NCBI GenBank assembly: GCA_021810805.1
Contig: JAJZHW010000003.1
Coordinates: 1-64,000, forward strand
Length of the DNA stretch: 64,000 nt
Source of the DNA: Nitrospirota bacterium
GTDB taxonomy: Bacteria > Nitrospirota > Leptospirillia > Leptospirillales > Leptospirillaceae
Reading direction: 5' to 3'
Position numbers and translations under genes: made by a program. Each line of letters begins with the position of its first letter. Positions within the stretch are counted from its first letter, which is position 1. The notes under the pieces were generated by a model. It had not been told where the DNA came from. It worked only from the letters and a program-made list of their open reading frames with translations, and did no database searches. Positions 9,359 through 18,484 of this stretch are shown here, piece by piece.

Positions 9359-12300
9359 ATGGGAATGGAAGAAAAAAAAGCCAACGAACGTCGAAAAACA
9401 CGTCGAAAAATCATTCACCGCCTGACAGCCGACTTCCGGATACGCCTTCTGGGGCCTCCGGAGATTCTTATGGGGGGACGAATGGCGAAGGGAAGGCTGC
9501 TGGACCGCCCCCTGGCCCTCTTTGTCTATCTGGCGGCCTCGGGAGGAGCGGTGGCTCGCCCCCACCTCACGAGAATCTTCTGGGGGGGGCTAACAGAGAA
9601 GGAGGCCTCCTCCGCCCTCTCCCGAACCCTCTACGAGCTGGAGCGTCGGGGGTTGGGGCCCCTTCTGGAGAAGAGCCCGTCGGTCGTGAGATTTCTCCCC
9701 CCTCGAGGAATGCATTCCTTCTTCGACATCCTCGACTTCACCGATGACTCTCCCCCCCCTTACTGCCGCCACCTGCATCACCCCGCCGAATGTGCGGGGT
9801 GTGCGCAAAAGATGGCCCATCGCCTCTCCCTCGTTCGGGGCCCCTTCCTCGAAGGGGTCGAGCTCCCTCCCGACTGCCCCCTCTTTGAATCGTGGATCCT
9901 TGAACGGCGACTCCTTTACGAAGAGATGGCCGAGCGCCTGCGCCCCCTTCTCTCCGCTCCTCCTCGCCGGGATTCGCCGAGACGAGACATCCCCGAGGCC
10001 CGACATCTCCCCCGCGCCCTTCCCTCGGGAGAGCGAAGGAAGATGGTCGTCCTGGCGATTCTCCCCACCTATCACCCGGCGCTCAGCCCCCAGGAACGCC
10101 TTCTTCTCTCTCAGCGCCTCCGGGAAGGAAGCGAAGAGATCCTCCGTCGCCATGGCGGATGGGTCCCTCCCCGCTCCACCGCCGGCATTCAGGGATACTT
10201 TGGCTTCCCCGGAGCCCTGGAGTTCGCCCCTCGGCTGGCGGCCAACTCTGCCCGGGAGATTCTCGACTCTCGCCTCGCCCCCCTTCTCCCCGCCGAACAC
10301 GGGACAAAGGCTCCGGCACTGACCCTTCGCCTGGGGATCTGGGAGGGGATCAGCATGTCGGACATTGCTGGAGGAGTCCCGGACATTACCGGCGAGCTGA
10401 CGACCGCGGCCATCGCCCTGGCCCAGGCCGCCCCCGAAGGATCCATTGCCGTGGCACCCGCCCTTTTTCCTCACTTGACGTCAACCTTTCTGGTGAAAGA
10501 ACGGATTTCCCGTCCTTCTCCCGACGGGGCCTCCTCCCTTGAGCTCCACATTCTTGGACCCCGTCGACCCACGCCCCTCGCCCCCTCCATCGGGGAGGGG
10601 CTCTCCCTATCGAGTCCTCCTCCCCTCATCGGACGATCAAAGGAGCTACGCCTCATCAGCTCACTTTGGCGCAAGGTCGAAAGGGGGGGAAAGAAGATGA
10701 TCGTCGTTACCGGAGAGGCCGGGATCGGAAAATCCCGGCTTCTGGCGGAGTTTTTGGAGAAGATTCAGAGCGAGGACCCCGGCACGATCATTCGCAGGCT
10801 CGCCTGCCACCCCGAAGATCGCGAGATCCCCTGGGCCCCTGTCCGCTGGCTCTTCCGCGGCATTCTTGGTCTCGGCGCCAACCTCTCCCCTGCCGACACC
10901 GTCCTGCGGACGGAGAGCTATCTCGCCTCCCTCGGCAAGAGCTCGCCGGAGGAGACCGCCCTCTTTCTCCAATTTATCGAGGGGGAGGGACCGTGGTCGG
11001 ATCGCCTCACCGACCATACCCCCGCAATCATCCGGCAGAAGATTGAAAAACTAGTTGAAGAACTAGTTTTCACAAGAAGCCAACAGACACCCCTGGTTCT
11101 TCTCTTTGAAGACATCCAGTGGGCCGACTCGGCCACACTCTCCCTCCTGAAGGCGAGCGTCATGGCGACAGAGGCCTCCCGGATCCTCGTTCTTCTTTCC
11201 TCCCGGGACGATCAGATCCCCTCTCGCCACCGACTCTCCCCCGACGGAACGATCCCGCTCGCTCCCCTCTCCCCGAGGAAGGGACGAGAGCTTCTCGGCC
11301 ATGTTCTGCCTCCGGAGGCCTCATTTTCGCACTCCCAACAGATGCGCCTTGTCCAGCGATCGGGCGGCAACCCCTTCTATCTTCTCGAGCTTGTGAGAGC
11401 CAGCGCCCTCGGAGAGGAAGGGGGGGCTCTGGGAGCCACCCTCGACACCCAGATCGACGCTCTGGGAGAGGCCTCCCATACGCTGGGGATGGCCGCATGT
11501 CTGGGGCTGAGATTTTCCCGGAACATTCTGGTGCGCATCGTGGGCCCCGCCCGATTCCGGCGCCACGAACTCCCCCTCTTCCGACGGGGGCTCCTCACCT
11601 CCTCGCCCGAGGATCCCCATATTCTTGAGTTTCGCCACGCCCTGATCCGGGACCACATTCTCGAACGACTTACTCCGGAGATCCTCCGTCCGATGCATCG
11701 GAAGATCGCCCGCACCCTTTCCGCCCTTTTCGAAGGAAGCCCGGAGGCCTCCCCCGAGATAGTCGCCCGCCATTACGCGTCGGCCGGGGATCCTGGGCAG
11801 GCCATTCCCCTTTATCGGCTCGCCGCAGAGCGGGCTCTGGCGCTGGGGGCCACCAGCGAAGGATGGAACTCTCTCGAAAAGGCCCTCTCGCTTCTTCCGC
11901 CCGGAGATCCCGCAAGGCTTCCGATCCTGGTGGCCATGGGTCCGGTGGCGGCCATTCTCTTCGGATACGCCCACGAACACTATCTGAGGGTCTACCAGGA
12001 AGCCCGGACACTTCTTCAGGAGAGCGGGATCACCCGGAGCAACCTTCCCGTCTGGAACGGACTCCGGGCGACGCTGATCGGACGCGAGGGACCTCATGCC
12101 GCCCGGGAGACCGCTCGGGACATTCGCGTGTTCTCTGAGGCCGAGGGGAGCGACGAAGAGCGCCTCCGGGCCCGATATGCCCAGGGAAATATCGCCTATT
12201 ACGGCGGTCAGATGGAGGAATGCGAAGGATATCTCCGGGAAGCGGTCGCACTTCTTCCCCTGGTGGGCGAGCGCTCTCCCGGAGCCTCCCTGGGGCCCTA

Positions 12301-13051
12301 TGCCGAGGATCCCGGGGTCACCGCCCTGAGCTACTTGGGGGCGGTCCGGCTTCTTCGGGGGTATGCCGGCGAAGCCCGTCTCTGGCAGGAGCAGGCCAAT
12401 GGGCGGGCCCTCAGGATTGGCCAGGTCAACTCCCTTTGCCATGCCAAGACGATGGAAATCTTTGGACTGCTCTTCTCCCGACAGCGGGAATTGACGCGCC
12501 AGGCCGCCGAAGACCTTGAACGGATTGCCCGGGAGCGGGGCTATCCTCAATGGCTCGCCTTCGCCAGGCTTTTCGGGGCCTGGGCCCGGGGAGGGAGAGA
12601 GGATCTGGCGGCAAGCGGCTCCTCCCGGGAGCTCCTGGAGAAGATCCTTCCGGGGCTTGCTCCGCTCTTTCTGTCGATCGAAGCCGAGACACTCCTCTTT
12701 GCGGGGCGGACGGAGGCGGCGGCAGAAAAGGCGTCGTTGGCCTTTGTCCTGTCGGAAAAGACCGGCACCGCCCTGGTCACGGGGAGGGTTCTTCAGCTTC
12801 GGGGAGAGGCCCGGCTCAGGGAATCCCCCGGAGATCCCGAGGCAAAGACTGATTTCGTCCGGGCCCTCAATGCCTCCCGAGGGGGACAGAACGCTCTCTT
12901 TGCCCTCCAGGCCGCCATCGCCCTCCAGCGCCACTTTCCGGAGGAGCCGGAACAGCTGAGGCAGGCCCTTTCGGCCGTCACGGACGGAGAATCCCTTCCG
13001 GCGGTTCTCGAAGCCCGGGCCCTTCTCTCCGACAGGAGGGCCGACCCGTAA
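9359..13051 (+). CDS. SARP-type regulator with degenerate cyclase-like, AAA ATPase and TPR regions
   Basis: Large (1230 aa) cytoplasmic STAND-like transcription regulator. Residues about 25-120 resemble an OmpR/SARP winged-helix DNA-binding domain (FRIRLLGPPEI, ALFVYLAASGG). Residues about 125-205 are the bacterial transcriptional activation part, with a Cys/His cluster (CRHLHHPAECAGC) that could bind metal. Residues about 222-400 look like a class III nucleotide cyclase fold without clear catalytic residues. An AAA_16-type ATPase follows, with Walker A GEAGIGKSRLL near 450 and Walker B VLLFEDIQWAD near 580. The C-terminal 450 residues are TPR-like helical repeats. The ATG at 9359 follows AGGA; an ATG at 9365 is an alternative with better spacing. 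It is divergent from the adhesin across an AT-rich gap, so adhesin control is a natural but unproven guess. The ligand is unknown. Confidence 0.85.
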   Translation: MGMEEKKANERRKTRRKIIHRLTADFRIRLLGPPEILMGGRMAKGRLLDRPLALFVYLAASGGAVARPHLTRIFWGGLTEKEASSALSRTLYELERRGLGPLLEKSPSVVRFLPPRGMHSFFDILDFTDDSPPPYCRHLHHPAECAGCAQKMAHRLSLVRGPFLEGVELPPDCPLFESWILERRLLYEEMAERLRPLLSAPPRRDSPRRDIPEARHLPRALPSGERRKMVVLAILPTYHPALSPQERLLLSQRLREGSEEILRRHGGWVPPRSTAGIQGYFGFPGALEFAPRLAANSAREILDSRLAPLLPAEHGTKAPALTLRLGIWEGISMSDIAGGVPDITGELTTAAIALAQAAPEGSIAVAPALFPHLTSTFLVKERISRPSPDGASSLELHILGPRRPTPLAPSIGEGLSLSSPPPLIGRSKELRLISSLWRKVERGGKKMIVVTGEAGIGKSRLLAEFLEKIQSEDPGTIIRRLACHPEDREIPWAPVRWLFRGILGLGANLSPADTVLRTESYLASLGKSSPEETALFLQFIEGEGPWSDRLTDHTPAIIRQKIEKLVEELVFTRSQQTPLVLLFEDIQWADSATLSLLKASVMATEASRILVLLSSRDDQIPSRHRLSPDGTIPLAPLSPRKGRELLGHVLPPEASFSHSQQMRLVQRSGGNPFYLLELVRASALGEEGGALGATLDTQIDALGEASHTLGMAACLGLRFSRNILVRIVGPARFRRHELPLFRRGLLTSSPEDPHILEFRHALIRDHILERLTPEILRPMHRKIARTLSALFEGSPEASPEIVARHYASAGDPGQAIPLYRLAAERALALGATSEGWNSLEKALSLLPPGDPARLPILVAMGPVAAILFGYAHEHYLRVYQEARTLLQESGITRSNLPVWNGLRATLIGREGPHAARETARDIRVFSEAEGSDEERLRARYAQGNIAYYGGQMEECEGYLREAVALLPLVGERSPGASLGPYAEDPGVTALSYLGAVRLLRGYAGEARLWQEQANGRALRIGQVNSLCHAKTMEIFGLLFSRQRELTRQAAEDLERIARERGYPQWLAFARLFGAWARGGREDLAASGSSRELLEKILPGLAPLFLSIEAETLLFAGRTEAAAEKASLAFVLSEKTGTALVTGRVLQLRGEARLRESPGDPEAKTDFVRALNASRGGQNALFALQAAIALQRHFPEEPEQLRQALSAVTDGESLPAVLEARALLSDRRADP

Positions 13052-13233
13052 GCTCAATGGAAAAAGAGGCTTCGCTCTCCAAAATTAGACTTCCCCCATG
13101 AATCCGTGATCATCGACGACATGTCACTCCCGAAGCGCCCCTCCCCACCGCGCCCTCTTTGTGCTAAGATGGCTGTGGTCGAAATGCTCATCTTCCATAG
13201 AAGATTACTCCCATCCTTGAATCGAGGTTGACG

Positions 13234-13779
13234 ATGAAAAAAGGACTCCCTTGCCCCTCCGGACGACTCTCCGGATACGCCCTCCCTTCCCTCGCCGCGA
13301 TTCTGGCCGGAACCTTTCTGTTGGCGAGTTCCCTCCCGGCACGCGCCCAGGGCGAGACCTCCGGTGTCACCGGAGCCGTCTCCCGCTATGACCGGGTGGT
13401 CAGCCGCTCCGCCGCCCTCTACCACAAGCTCATGGGCGACGCCCGCAAGAAATTCGATACCGCCAAGGCCAAAGCCGATGCCGCCTACGACAAGGCGACC
13501 CAGCGCGCCAACAACGAGGTGACCCTCAAGATCAATACGGTCAAGGAAGAGGTGGCCCAGAGCCCCCACTTCGATGCCCACATCAAGGACAAGATCAAGG
13601 GAGCCGCCCGCGACTTCGCTCTGGCGATCGCCAAGGCCCGGGCCATTCACGAAGGGGAGATGGCCGCCGCCCTCCGGGACTATACCGACTCCCTCAAGAA
13701 GGCCTCCTCCGACTATGCCGATGCCGTCAAAAGAGCCGAAAACACCTACCGCTCGGAAGCTGCTCGCTGGCTCAAGTAA
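13234..13779 (+). CDS. Exported alpha-helical coiled-coil protein of unknown function
   Basis: Encodes 181 aa. Start ATG 13234 has GAGG about 6 bases upstream; a TTG six bases earlier is possible. Residues 1-40 form a clear Sec signal peptide (MKKG..., hydrophobic core ILAGTFLLASSL, cut after ARAQG or nearby). The mature part is Ala/Lys/Asp-rich, with heptad-like spacing throughout (YHKLMGDARKKFDTAKAKAD, AARDFALAIAKARAIHEGEM), so it should be nearly all helix, probably periplasmic. No catalytic motif or Cys is visible. It stands alone between the regulator and aroE and ends at a hairpin. I do not recognise a named family. Confidence 0.75.
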   Translation: MKKGLPCPSGRLSGYALPSLAAILAGTFLLASSLPARAQGETSGVTGAVSRYDRVVSRSAALYHKLMGDARKKFDTAKAKADAAYDKATQRANNEVTLKINTVKEEVAQSPHFDAHIKDKIKGAARDFALAIAKARAIHEGEMAAALRDYTDSLKKASSDYADAVKRAENTYRSEAARWLK

Positions 13780-13799
13780 GCCTCCTCAACACACCTCGA

Positions 13800-13826
13800 G
13801 GGGGAGAGGGTCGATCCTTTCTCCCC
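13800..13826 (+). terminator. Hairpin after the coiled-coil gene
   Basis: GGGGAGA at 13801-13807 pairs with TCTCCCC at 13820-13826, with possible extra inner pairs. The right arm is followed by a pyrimidine-rich stretch but no clean T run. It lies 21 bases after the stop codon. Confidence 0.45.
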
Positions 13827-13932
13827 TTCCTCTTCGGTGCCGCAGGGACTCCCTTTCTGTCGACGCCCCGGATTGCCCTGTCGCCCCATGCCGTCTCCTT
13901 CCCACGCCATTCGTTTCGAAGAGGAGCCTTCC

Positions 13933-14883
13933 GTGCGCAAGCTCTTTGCCATCATCGGCCATCCCGTGGCCCACTCCCTCTCTCCCCGGTTCCAGCAGGC
14001 GGCCTTTGAGAAGGCCGGGATCGATGCGGCCTATCTTCCCTTCGATATCGCTCCCGAGACTCTCCCCCGCGCCATCGACGCCCTCCGCACCCTGGGAGTT
14101 TCGGGGTTCAACGTAACGATCCCCCACAAGGAGGCGATTCTCCCCCTCCTTGACGAGCTCTCCCCCACCGCCCAAGCGCTGGGAGCCGTGAATACCGTTA
14201 TCGCCAAAGACGGGCGGCTGCGGGGAGAGAACACCGATGCCCCGGGATTCCTCGCGGCTCTGGAAATGTTTCTCGGGACCAACGCCCTTCCCCTTCCCTC
14301 TTCGGCCGTCGTATTCGGGGCCGGGGGCTCCGCCCGATCGGTCCTTTGGGCCTTGACCCGCCTCAACCTCTCCCGGATCACCCTCGTCAACCGCACCCGG
14401 GAGCGCGGCGAAGCCCTGGTCCGCTCCCTCCCTTTTCTTTCGAAGACGATCCCGACCTTTGCCCTCGACGACCCCTCCTGGAAAAAGGAACTCCCCGGAG
14501 GGCCTCCCTCCCCTCCCCTCACCCCTCCGGAGAAGGACACCAACGCTCCCCTGACTCTCCTGGTCAATACCCTCTCGCTTCAGGCCTTTGCCGGCGACGA
14601 TTCCCTCTTTCCGCCGCTTCGGGATCTCTCCCTGGCCTCCTCGGTCCTCCTGGACCTCTCCTATGTCTCCTCCCTGTCGAATGAGAAAGGACTCGGAGGT
14701 CTCACCCCCTTTCTTGCCATGGGACGCCCCTTCGGAGCTCCCTGCCAGAACGGCCTGGGGATGCTCCTGATGCAGGGGGCCCTGGCCTTTCGCCTCTGGA
14801 CGGGACTGGATCCCTCGACGGAGGTGATGGAGGGGGAACTCAGGCAGGCAACGGGACAGGGGGATCTCTGGAAGAGTCTTTGA
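13933..14883 (+). CDS. aroE: Shikimate dehydrogenase
   Basis: Reduces 3-dehydroshikimate to shikimate with NADPH in aromatic amino acid synthesis. I choose GTG 13933 because AGAGGAG sits about 7 bases before it and the protein then begins right at the conserved IIGHPVAHSLSPRFQQ substrate-binding motif; earlier in-frame starts add an atypical extension. It gives 316 aa, slightly longer than most family members. Other visible motifs: NVTIPHKEAI with the catalytic Lys, GAVNTV, GENTDAPGF, the nucleotide-binding GAGGSARSV, and the C-terminal GMLLMQGALAF helix. The extra length is a Pro-rich insertion (PGGPPSPPLTPPEKD) near residue 195. It is convergent with hemN. Confidence 0.95.
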   Translation: MRKLFAIIGHPVAHSLSPRFQQAAFEKAGIDAAYLPFDIAPETLPRAIDALRTLGVSGFNVTIPHKEAILPLLDELSPTAQALGAVNTVIAKDGRLRGENTDAPGFLAALEMFLGTNALPLPSSAVVFGAGGSARSVLWALTRLNLSRITLVNRTRERGEALVRSLPFLSKTIPTFALDDPSWKKELPGGPPSPPLTPPEKDTNAPLTLLVNTLSLQAFAGDDSLFPPLRDLSLASSVLLDLSYVSSLSNEKGLGGLTPFLAMGRPFGAPCQNGLGMLLMQGALAFRLWTGLDPSTEVMEGELRQATGQGDLWKSL

Positions 14884-14955
14884 GATAAAGAGAAAAGGAG
14901 AGAAGAGAAGAAGAAAAAAGACAAGACTCGAAGGGGAAGGGCAAAGGCCTGAAGA

Positions 14956-14989
14956 AGAGCCCGGTTCCCCCAAGAAGGAGCCGGGCTCT
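14956..14989. terminator. Strong hairpin between convergent aroE and hemN
   Basis: AGAGCCCGG (14956-14964) and CCGGGCTCT (14981-14989) form a perfect 9-bp stem with a 16-base loop. It lies between the 3' ends of two convergent genes and could serve both strands. Neither side has a proper T run, so a Rho-independent role is likely but not certain. Confidence 0.55.
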
Positions 14990-15052
14990 ACACCTCTCGT
15001 TGAAGGATCCCGAAGTCAGAGGAGACGCTCCCCCGACCACGGGGACCAAGCC

Positions 15053-16429
15053 TCAGAGAGTTCGGGAGAAAAGGGGTCCCTTGGGGGCCTCGCGAAGGTA
15101 ACGGTCGAAGACCATGGCGATGTTCCGGAGGAAGATGCGTCCGAGGTCGGTGATGCGGATTTTCTCGGGGGTGATCTCCAGAAGACCATCGGGAACGAAG
15201 CCCTGAAGGGTGGCGATTTCGGCCTCGAAGACCCGGTCGAAGGAGGCACCGAAGGGGGAGAGGGCCGTGGCCCGGTCGATCTCGAGGTCGCACATGATGT
15301 GCGAAATGATCTCCCGGCGCATCCGGTCGTCCTCGCTCAGCCGGAAGCCCCGGAAGGTCCCCATGTGGCCGGAGAGGATCCGGGAGGCATAGTCGGGAAG
15401 GGCCCGGGCGTTCTGGAAGTAGGCCCGGTCGAGCATGCTGATGGCCGTCACTCCGGCCCCCACCAATTCGGCATTCTTCTTGGTGGTGTAGCCCTGGAAG
15501 TTCCGGTAGAGGGTCTTTTCCTTCTGGGCCCGGGCCAGCTCGTCGTCGGGGCGGGCAAAGTGGTCCATCCCGATGAAACGGTAGCCGGCATGGCCCAGCT
15601 TGTCCCCGATGAGGCGAATGAGGCCGAACTTGGCATCGGGGGGGGGCAGGGTCTCCTCCCGGATCAGGACCATGTGCTTTTTGAGCCAGGGCACATGGGC
15701 ATAGTTGAAGACGGCGATGCGGTCGGGGGCGATCTCGATGACCCGGTCGAGGGTCCGGGAGAAGCTCTCGACGGTCTGAAAGGGCAGCCCGTAGATGAGA
15801 TCGATGTTCAGACTGTGGAATCCGAGCTCCCGGGCCTTCTTTGCCACCCGAACGGTCACCTCCTCCGGCTGGACCCGATGGACCGCCTCCTGGACCTTGG
15901 GATCGAAGTCCTGCACCCCCATGCTGATGCGGTTGACCCCCACCTCCCGAAGCGCCTCGAGATAGCTGTCCTGGGCAAACCGGGGATCGATCTCCACCGA
16001 GATCTCCCCCTCGCGATAGTCCACATCGAAGTTTTTGTTGATCGACTCGAAGAGCCTCCGGGTCTGGAAGGGGGTGAGCGACGAAGGGGTGCCCCCTCCG
16101 AGATGGAGCTGGATCACCCGGCGTTTGGGGTCGAGCACGGAAGAGAGAACCCCGAGCTCCCGGGCCAGGTAGTCGTTATACTCCTCGGCCCGGGACTTGT
16201 CCCGGGTAATGATGGTGCTGCAGCCGCAAAAGTAGCAGAGGGATTCGCAGAAGGGAATGTGAAAGTACAGGGACAGGGGAGCTCCCCGGCGGTTGGATTC
16301 GTCGAGCGCCTCCCGGGCCTCCTTCTCGCCAAATTCTTCGGTCCAGACCGGCGCCGTGGGGTAGCTGGTGTAGCGCGGTCCGGGACGGTCATACTTCTTG
16401 AGCAGGGAAAGATCCACATTCTCGATCAT
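15053..16429 (-). CDS. hemN: Oxygen-independent coproporphyrinogen III oxidase (radical SAM)
   Basis: Converts coproporphyrinogen III to protoporphyrinogen IX by two oxidative decarboxylations, using SAM and a [4Fe-4S] cluster. The radical SAM motif CxxxCxxCxC is seen as CESLCYFCGC near residue 60, after the HemN hallmark RPGPRYTSYPTA near residue 15. LHLGGGTPS, EIDPR and GVQDFDPKVQ are present. I start at ATG 16429 (458 aa, normal for HemN); an in-frame extension of 19 residues upstream has no family support. It is last in the run cbiX-hemE-hemN, about 90 bases after hemE. Its presence in what looks like an aerobic respirer is common and does not by itself mean anaerobic growth. Confidence 0.96.
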   Translation of the reverse strand: MIENVDLSLLKKYDRPGPRYTSYPTAPVWTEEFGEKEAREALDESNRRGAPLSLYFHIPFCESLCYFCGCSTIITRDKSRAEEYNDYLARELGVLSSVLDPKRRVIQLHLGGGTPSSLTPFQTRRLFESINKNFDVDYREGEISVEIDPRFAQDSYLEALREVGVNRISMGVQDFDPKVQEAVHRVQPEEVTVRVAKKARELGFHSLNIDLIYGLPFQTVESFSRTLDRVIEIAPDRIAVFNYAHVPWLKKHMVLIREETLPPPDAKFGLIRLIGDKLGHAGYRFIGMDHFARPDDELARAQKEKTLYRNFQGYTTKKNAELVGAGVTAISMLDRAYFQNARALPDYASRILSGHMGTFRGFRLSEDDRMRREIISHIMCDLEIDRATALSPFGASFDRVFEAEIATLQGFVPDGLLEITPEKIRITDLGRIFLRNIAMVFDRYLREAPKGPLFSRTL

Positions 16430-16519
16430 GGCAGAACCCTTATCAGTGCCGACCCTGAGGGGACGGACTCTTGCGGTGAATGCCACCCGTCTCCGGCAAT
16501 CCGGAGACGGAGGTCGACC

Positions 16520-17563
16520 TCAGCGGCCGTGTTGGACCATGCGAACCAGGGAGCGAGCCATCTCCATGGGGGTCTCCGGAAGGATGCCGTGGCCCAGATT
16601 GAAGATATACCCGGGCCGATCCCCCACCCCGGCCATCACCCGGCGAACCTCCCGGGAGAGGGCCTCTTCGGTGGTCAAAAGGACAACGGGATCAAGATTT
16701 CCCTGGATGGCCTTCTCCGGAGAGATCCGGGGAATCGCCTGCTCCAGCGGAAGACGCCAGTCGATGGAAAGGACATCGGTCCCGGCCTGGTTCATGAGGT
16801 CAAGAAGGGCCGCGGTGCCGTTGACATAGAGGATGGAGGGGATCCCGTGGCGGGCCAGCGCCCGAACGACCTCCTGGGTGTAGGGGAGGGCATACTCCCG
16901 GTAGTGCTCGGCACAAAGGGATCCCGCCCAGGTATCAAAGAGCTGGTAGGCATGAATCCCCGCCTCGATCTGCATCTCGAGATAGTCGATCACCGTGCGG
17001 GTGACCTTCTCCATCAGGGCCCGGTAGCCCCGGGGGTTGGAAAAGATCAGCCGCTTGACCTTCGTGAACTCCTTGGAGGTCTCCCCTTCGACCATGTAGG
17101 TCGCCAAAGTAAAAGGCGATCCCGAGAACCCCAGAAGGGGCACCCGGCCGTCGAGGCGCGAATTGATCAGCCGCACGGCCTCTCCCACGAATCCTGTGGC
17201 CTTTTTTGCCTCGGGAACCACCAACCCTTCAATATCGGCATCGCTTCTGACCGGGTTCAAAAACCTTGGCCCCTTGTGCTCGGTGAACTCCAGGGAGAGC
17301 CCCATCGCCTCCACAGGAATGAGGATGTCGGAGAAGAGGATCGCCGCATCGAGCCCCAAAAGGTCGATGGGAAGAAGGGTCGCCTGGGTCGCCAGTTCGG
17401 GGGTCTTGCAAAGCCCCAAGAAGGAGGTTTTCTTCCGGATCTCCTGGTACTCGGGCATGTAGCGGCCCGCCTGGCGCATGATCCAGATCGGAGGCCGATC
17501 GAGGCGCTCCCGGCGACAGGCCCGGAGGAAGAGATCGTTTTTGACGGCAGGGCGGGCGACCAT
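16520..17563 (-). CDS. hemE: Uroporphyrinogen decarboxylase
   Basis: Removes four acetate carboxyls from uroporphyrinogen III to give coproporphyrinogen III in heme synthesis. The 347-residue length is standard. Visible: the N-terminal substrate motif PPIWIMRQAGRYMPEY, FSDILIPVEAMG with the catalytic Asp, GFSGSPFTLATYMVEG, and the C-terminal FNLGHGILPETP. ATG 17563 lies 14 bases after the cbiX stop and has AAGG upstream. With hemN immediately downstream, the pair covers two consecutive steps of the protoporphyrin branch. Confidence 0.97.
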   Translation of the reverse strand: MVARPAVKNDLFLRACRRERLDRPPIWIMRQAGRYMPEYQEIRKKTSFLGLCKTPELATQATLLPIDLLGLDAAILFSDILIPVEAMGLSLEFTEHKGPRFLNPVRSDADIEGLVVPEAKKATGFVGEAVRLINSRLDGRVPLLGFSGSPFTLATYMVEGETSKEFTKVKRLIFSNPRGYRALMEKVTRTVIDYLEMQIEAGIHAYQLFDTWAGSLCAEHYREYALPYTQEVVRALARHGIPSILYVNGTAALLDLMNQAGTDVLSIDWRLPLEQAIPRISPEKAIQGNLDPVVLLTTEEALSREVRRVMAGVGDRPGYIFNLGHGILPETPMEMARSLVRMVQHGR

Positions 17564-17577
17564 GGAGAAGCCTTCCG

Positions 17578-18402
17578 TTAGAGGGTGGAGAGAGCCTGAG
17601 GGTCCAGCGAGACCCAGCGAGGATAGACGGTCTGACGATTTCTGGCGAGACGCTCAAGGCGTCTGGCAATGGCCGAAAGCAGAATCGGATGGTCACCGAA
17701 GGGGGGCGTCACCACGCCGCCTGCCGGCAGAGGATGGCGCGCGAGGAAGGCGGAGGTAGCGGTCCGGATCCGTTCCATCAGGACGCCTTCGAAGAGAAAA
17801 TAGGGGACGACCAGAAGCCGGTCGTATCCCGTGGGGTCGAGCTCCTCGAGAAAGGGGGCAAATCGTGGCTCGGTGACGCCAATAAAGGCGTAGCGGAACT
17901 CCGGTCCCCGACGTCTCTCCCAGAGTCTGCGCCCCTGATAGTAGAGGGAGGCGTTGGCCGCAGGATCGAGGCTGCCTCGCCCCACGATGACCACAAGGTC
18001 CCGAATGGCGGGATCGGCCGGAGGAAGAATCGAGAGAAGAACATCGATGGGGGCAGCATCGGTCCCGATGGCCCACTCCCGGACAATCTGGAGATCCGGA
18101 CGCTTTCGGGAGGCCTCTTTGGCGAACCCCCAGACATCGTCCTTCGAATGGCCGGCATCGAAAAGCAGAAAGGGGAAGAGGAGAAGGGTCGAAAGGCTCT
18201 CCGGAAGCTCGTCGATCACTTGTGCCACCGAGGGCTCGGCATGCTCGAGGAAGGCCTCACGAACGACAAAGTCCGGCGGGAGATAGGGCACAAGCCTCCG
18301 AAAGGTCTCCCGAAAGTGTCGGTTGCCCTCCTCCATGGGACTTCCGTGTCCAATGACGACGACGGCAACGGAGGGAGCTTCGGGGTGCGGGGGAGTCTTC
18401 AT
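17578..18402 (-). CDS. cbiX: CbiX/SirB-family sirohydrochlorin chelatase
   Basis: Predicted type II chelatase inserting Fe2+ or Co2+ into sirohydrochlorin, for siroheme or cobalamin. From ATG 18402 it has 274 aa in two related halves, the double-domain form. Half 1 begins VVVIGHGSPMEEGN, with the metal-binding His in GHGSP, and contains LLLFPFLLFDAGHSKDDV. Half 2 contains VIVGRGSLDPAAN and LLVVPYFLFEGVLMERI. An in-frame extension up to 18495 would overlap the preceding gene and is Arg/Pro/Glu-rich, so I prefer 18402, which a promoter also supports (next entry). hemE follows after 14 bases. The metal and the end product cannot be read from sequence. Confidence 0.9.
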   Translation of the reverse strand: MKTPPHPEAPSVAVVVIGHGSPMEEGNRHFRETFRRLVPYLPPDFVVREAFLEHAEPSVAQVIDELPESLSTLLLFPFLLFDAGHSKDDVWGFAKEASRKRPDLQIVREWAIGTDAAPIDVLLSILPPADPAIRDLVVIVGRGSLDPAANASLYYQGRRLWERRRGPEFRYAFIGVTEPRFAPFLEELDPTGYDRLLVVPYFLFEGVLMERIRTATSAFLARHPLPAGGVVTPPFGDHPILLSAIARRLERLARNRQTVYPRWVSLDPQALSTL

Positions 18403-18408
18403 GCCCCG

Positions 18409-18437
18409 ATTATACGGCGTGGAGCCCGGAAGTTCAA
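18409..18437 (-). promoter_or_regulatory. Promoter of cbiX, predicted to give a leaderless mRNA
   Basis: On the minus strand TTGAAC (18432-18437) and TATAAT (18409-18414) are separated by exactly 17 bases. Counting from the -10 box, transcription should start at about 18402, which is the A of the cbiX ATG. There is no Shine-Dalgarno sequence between promoter and ATG, as expected for a leaderless transcript. Confidence 0.65.
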
Positions 18438-18484
18438 CGAAGCCTCTCTCCCGCCGGGAGCTCCCGGCCTCCGGCTCAGGAGAT

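Noticed and set aside
15299-17581. 760-codon open frame on the plus strand opposite hemN and hemE
   Set aside because: Both minus-strand genes are certain enzymes. The plus frame is the shadow left by GC-rich third positions; its product is low-complexity and Gly/Asp/Arg-rich.
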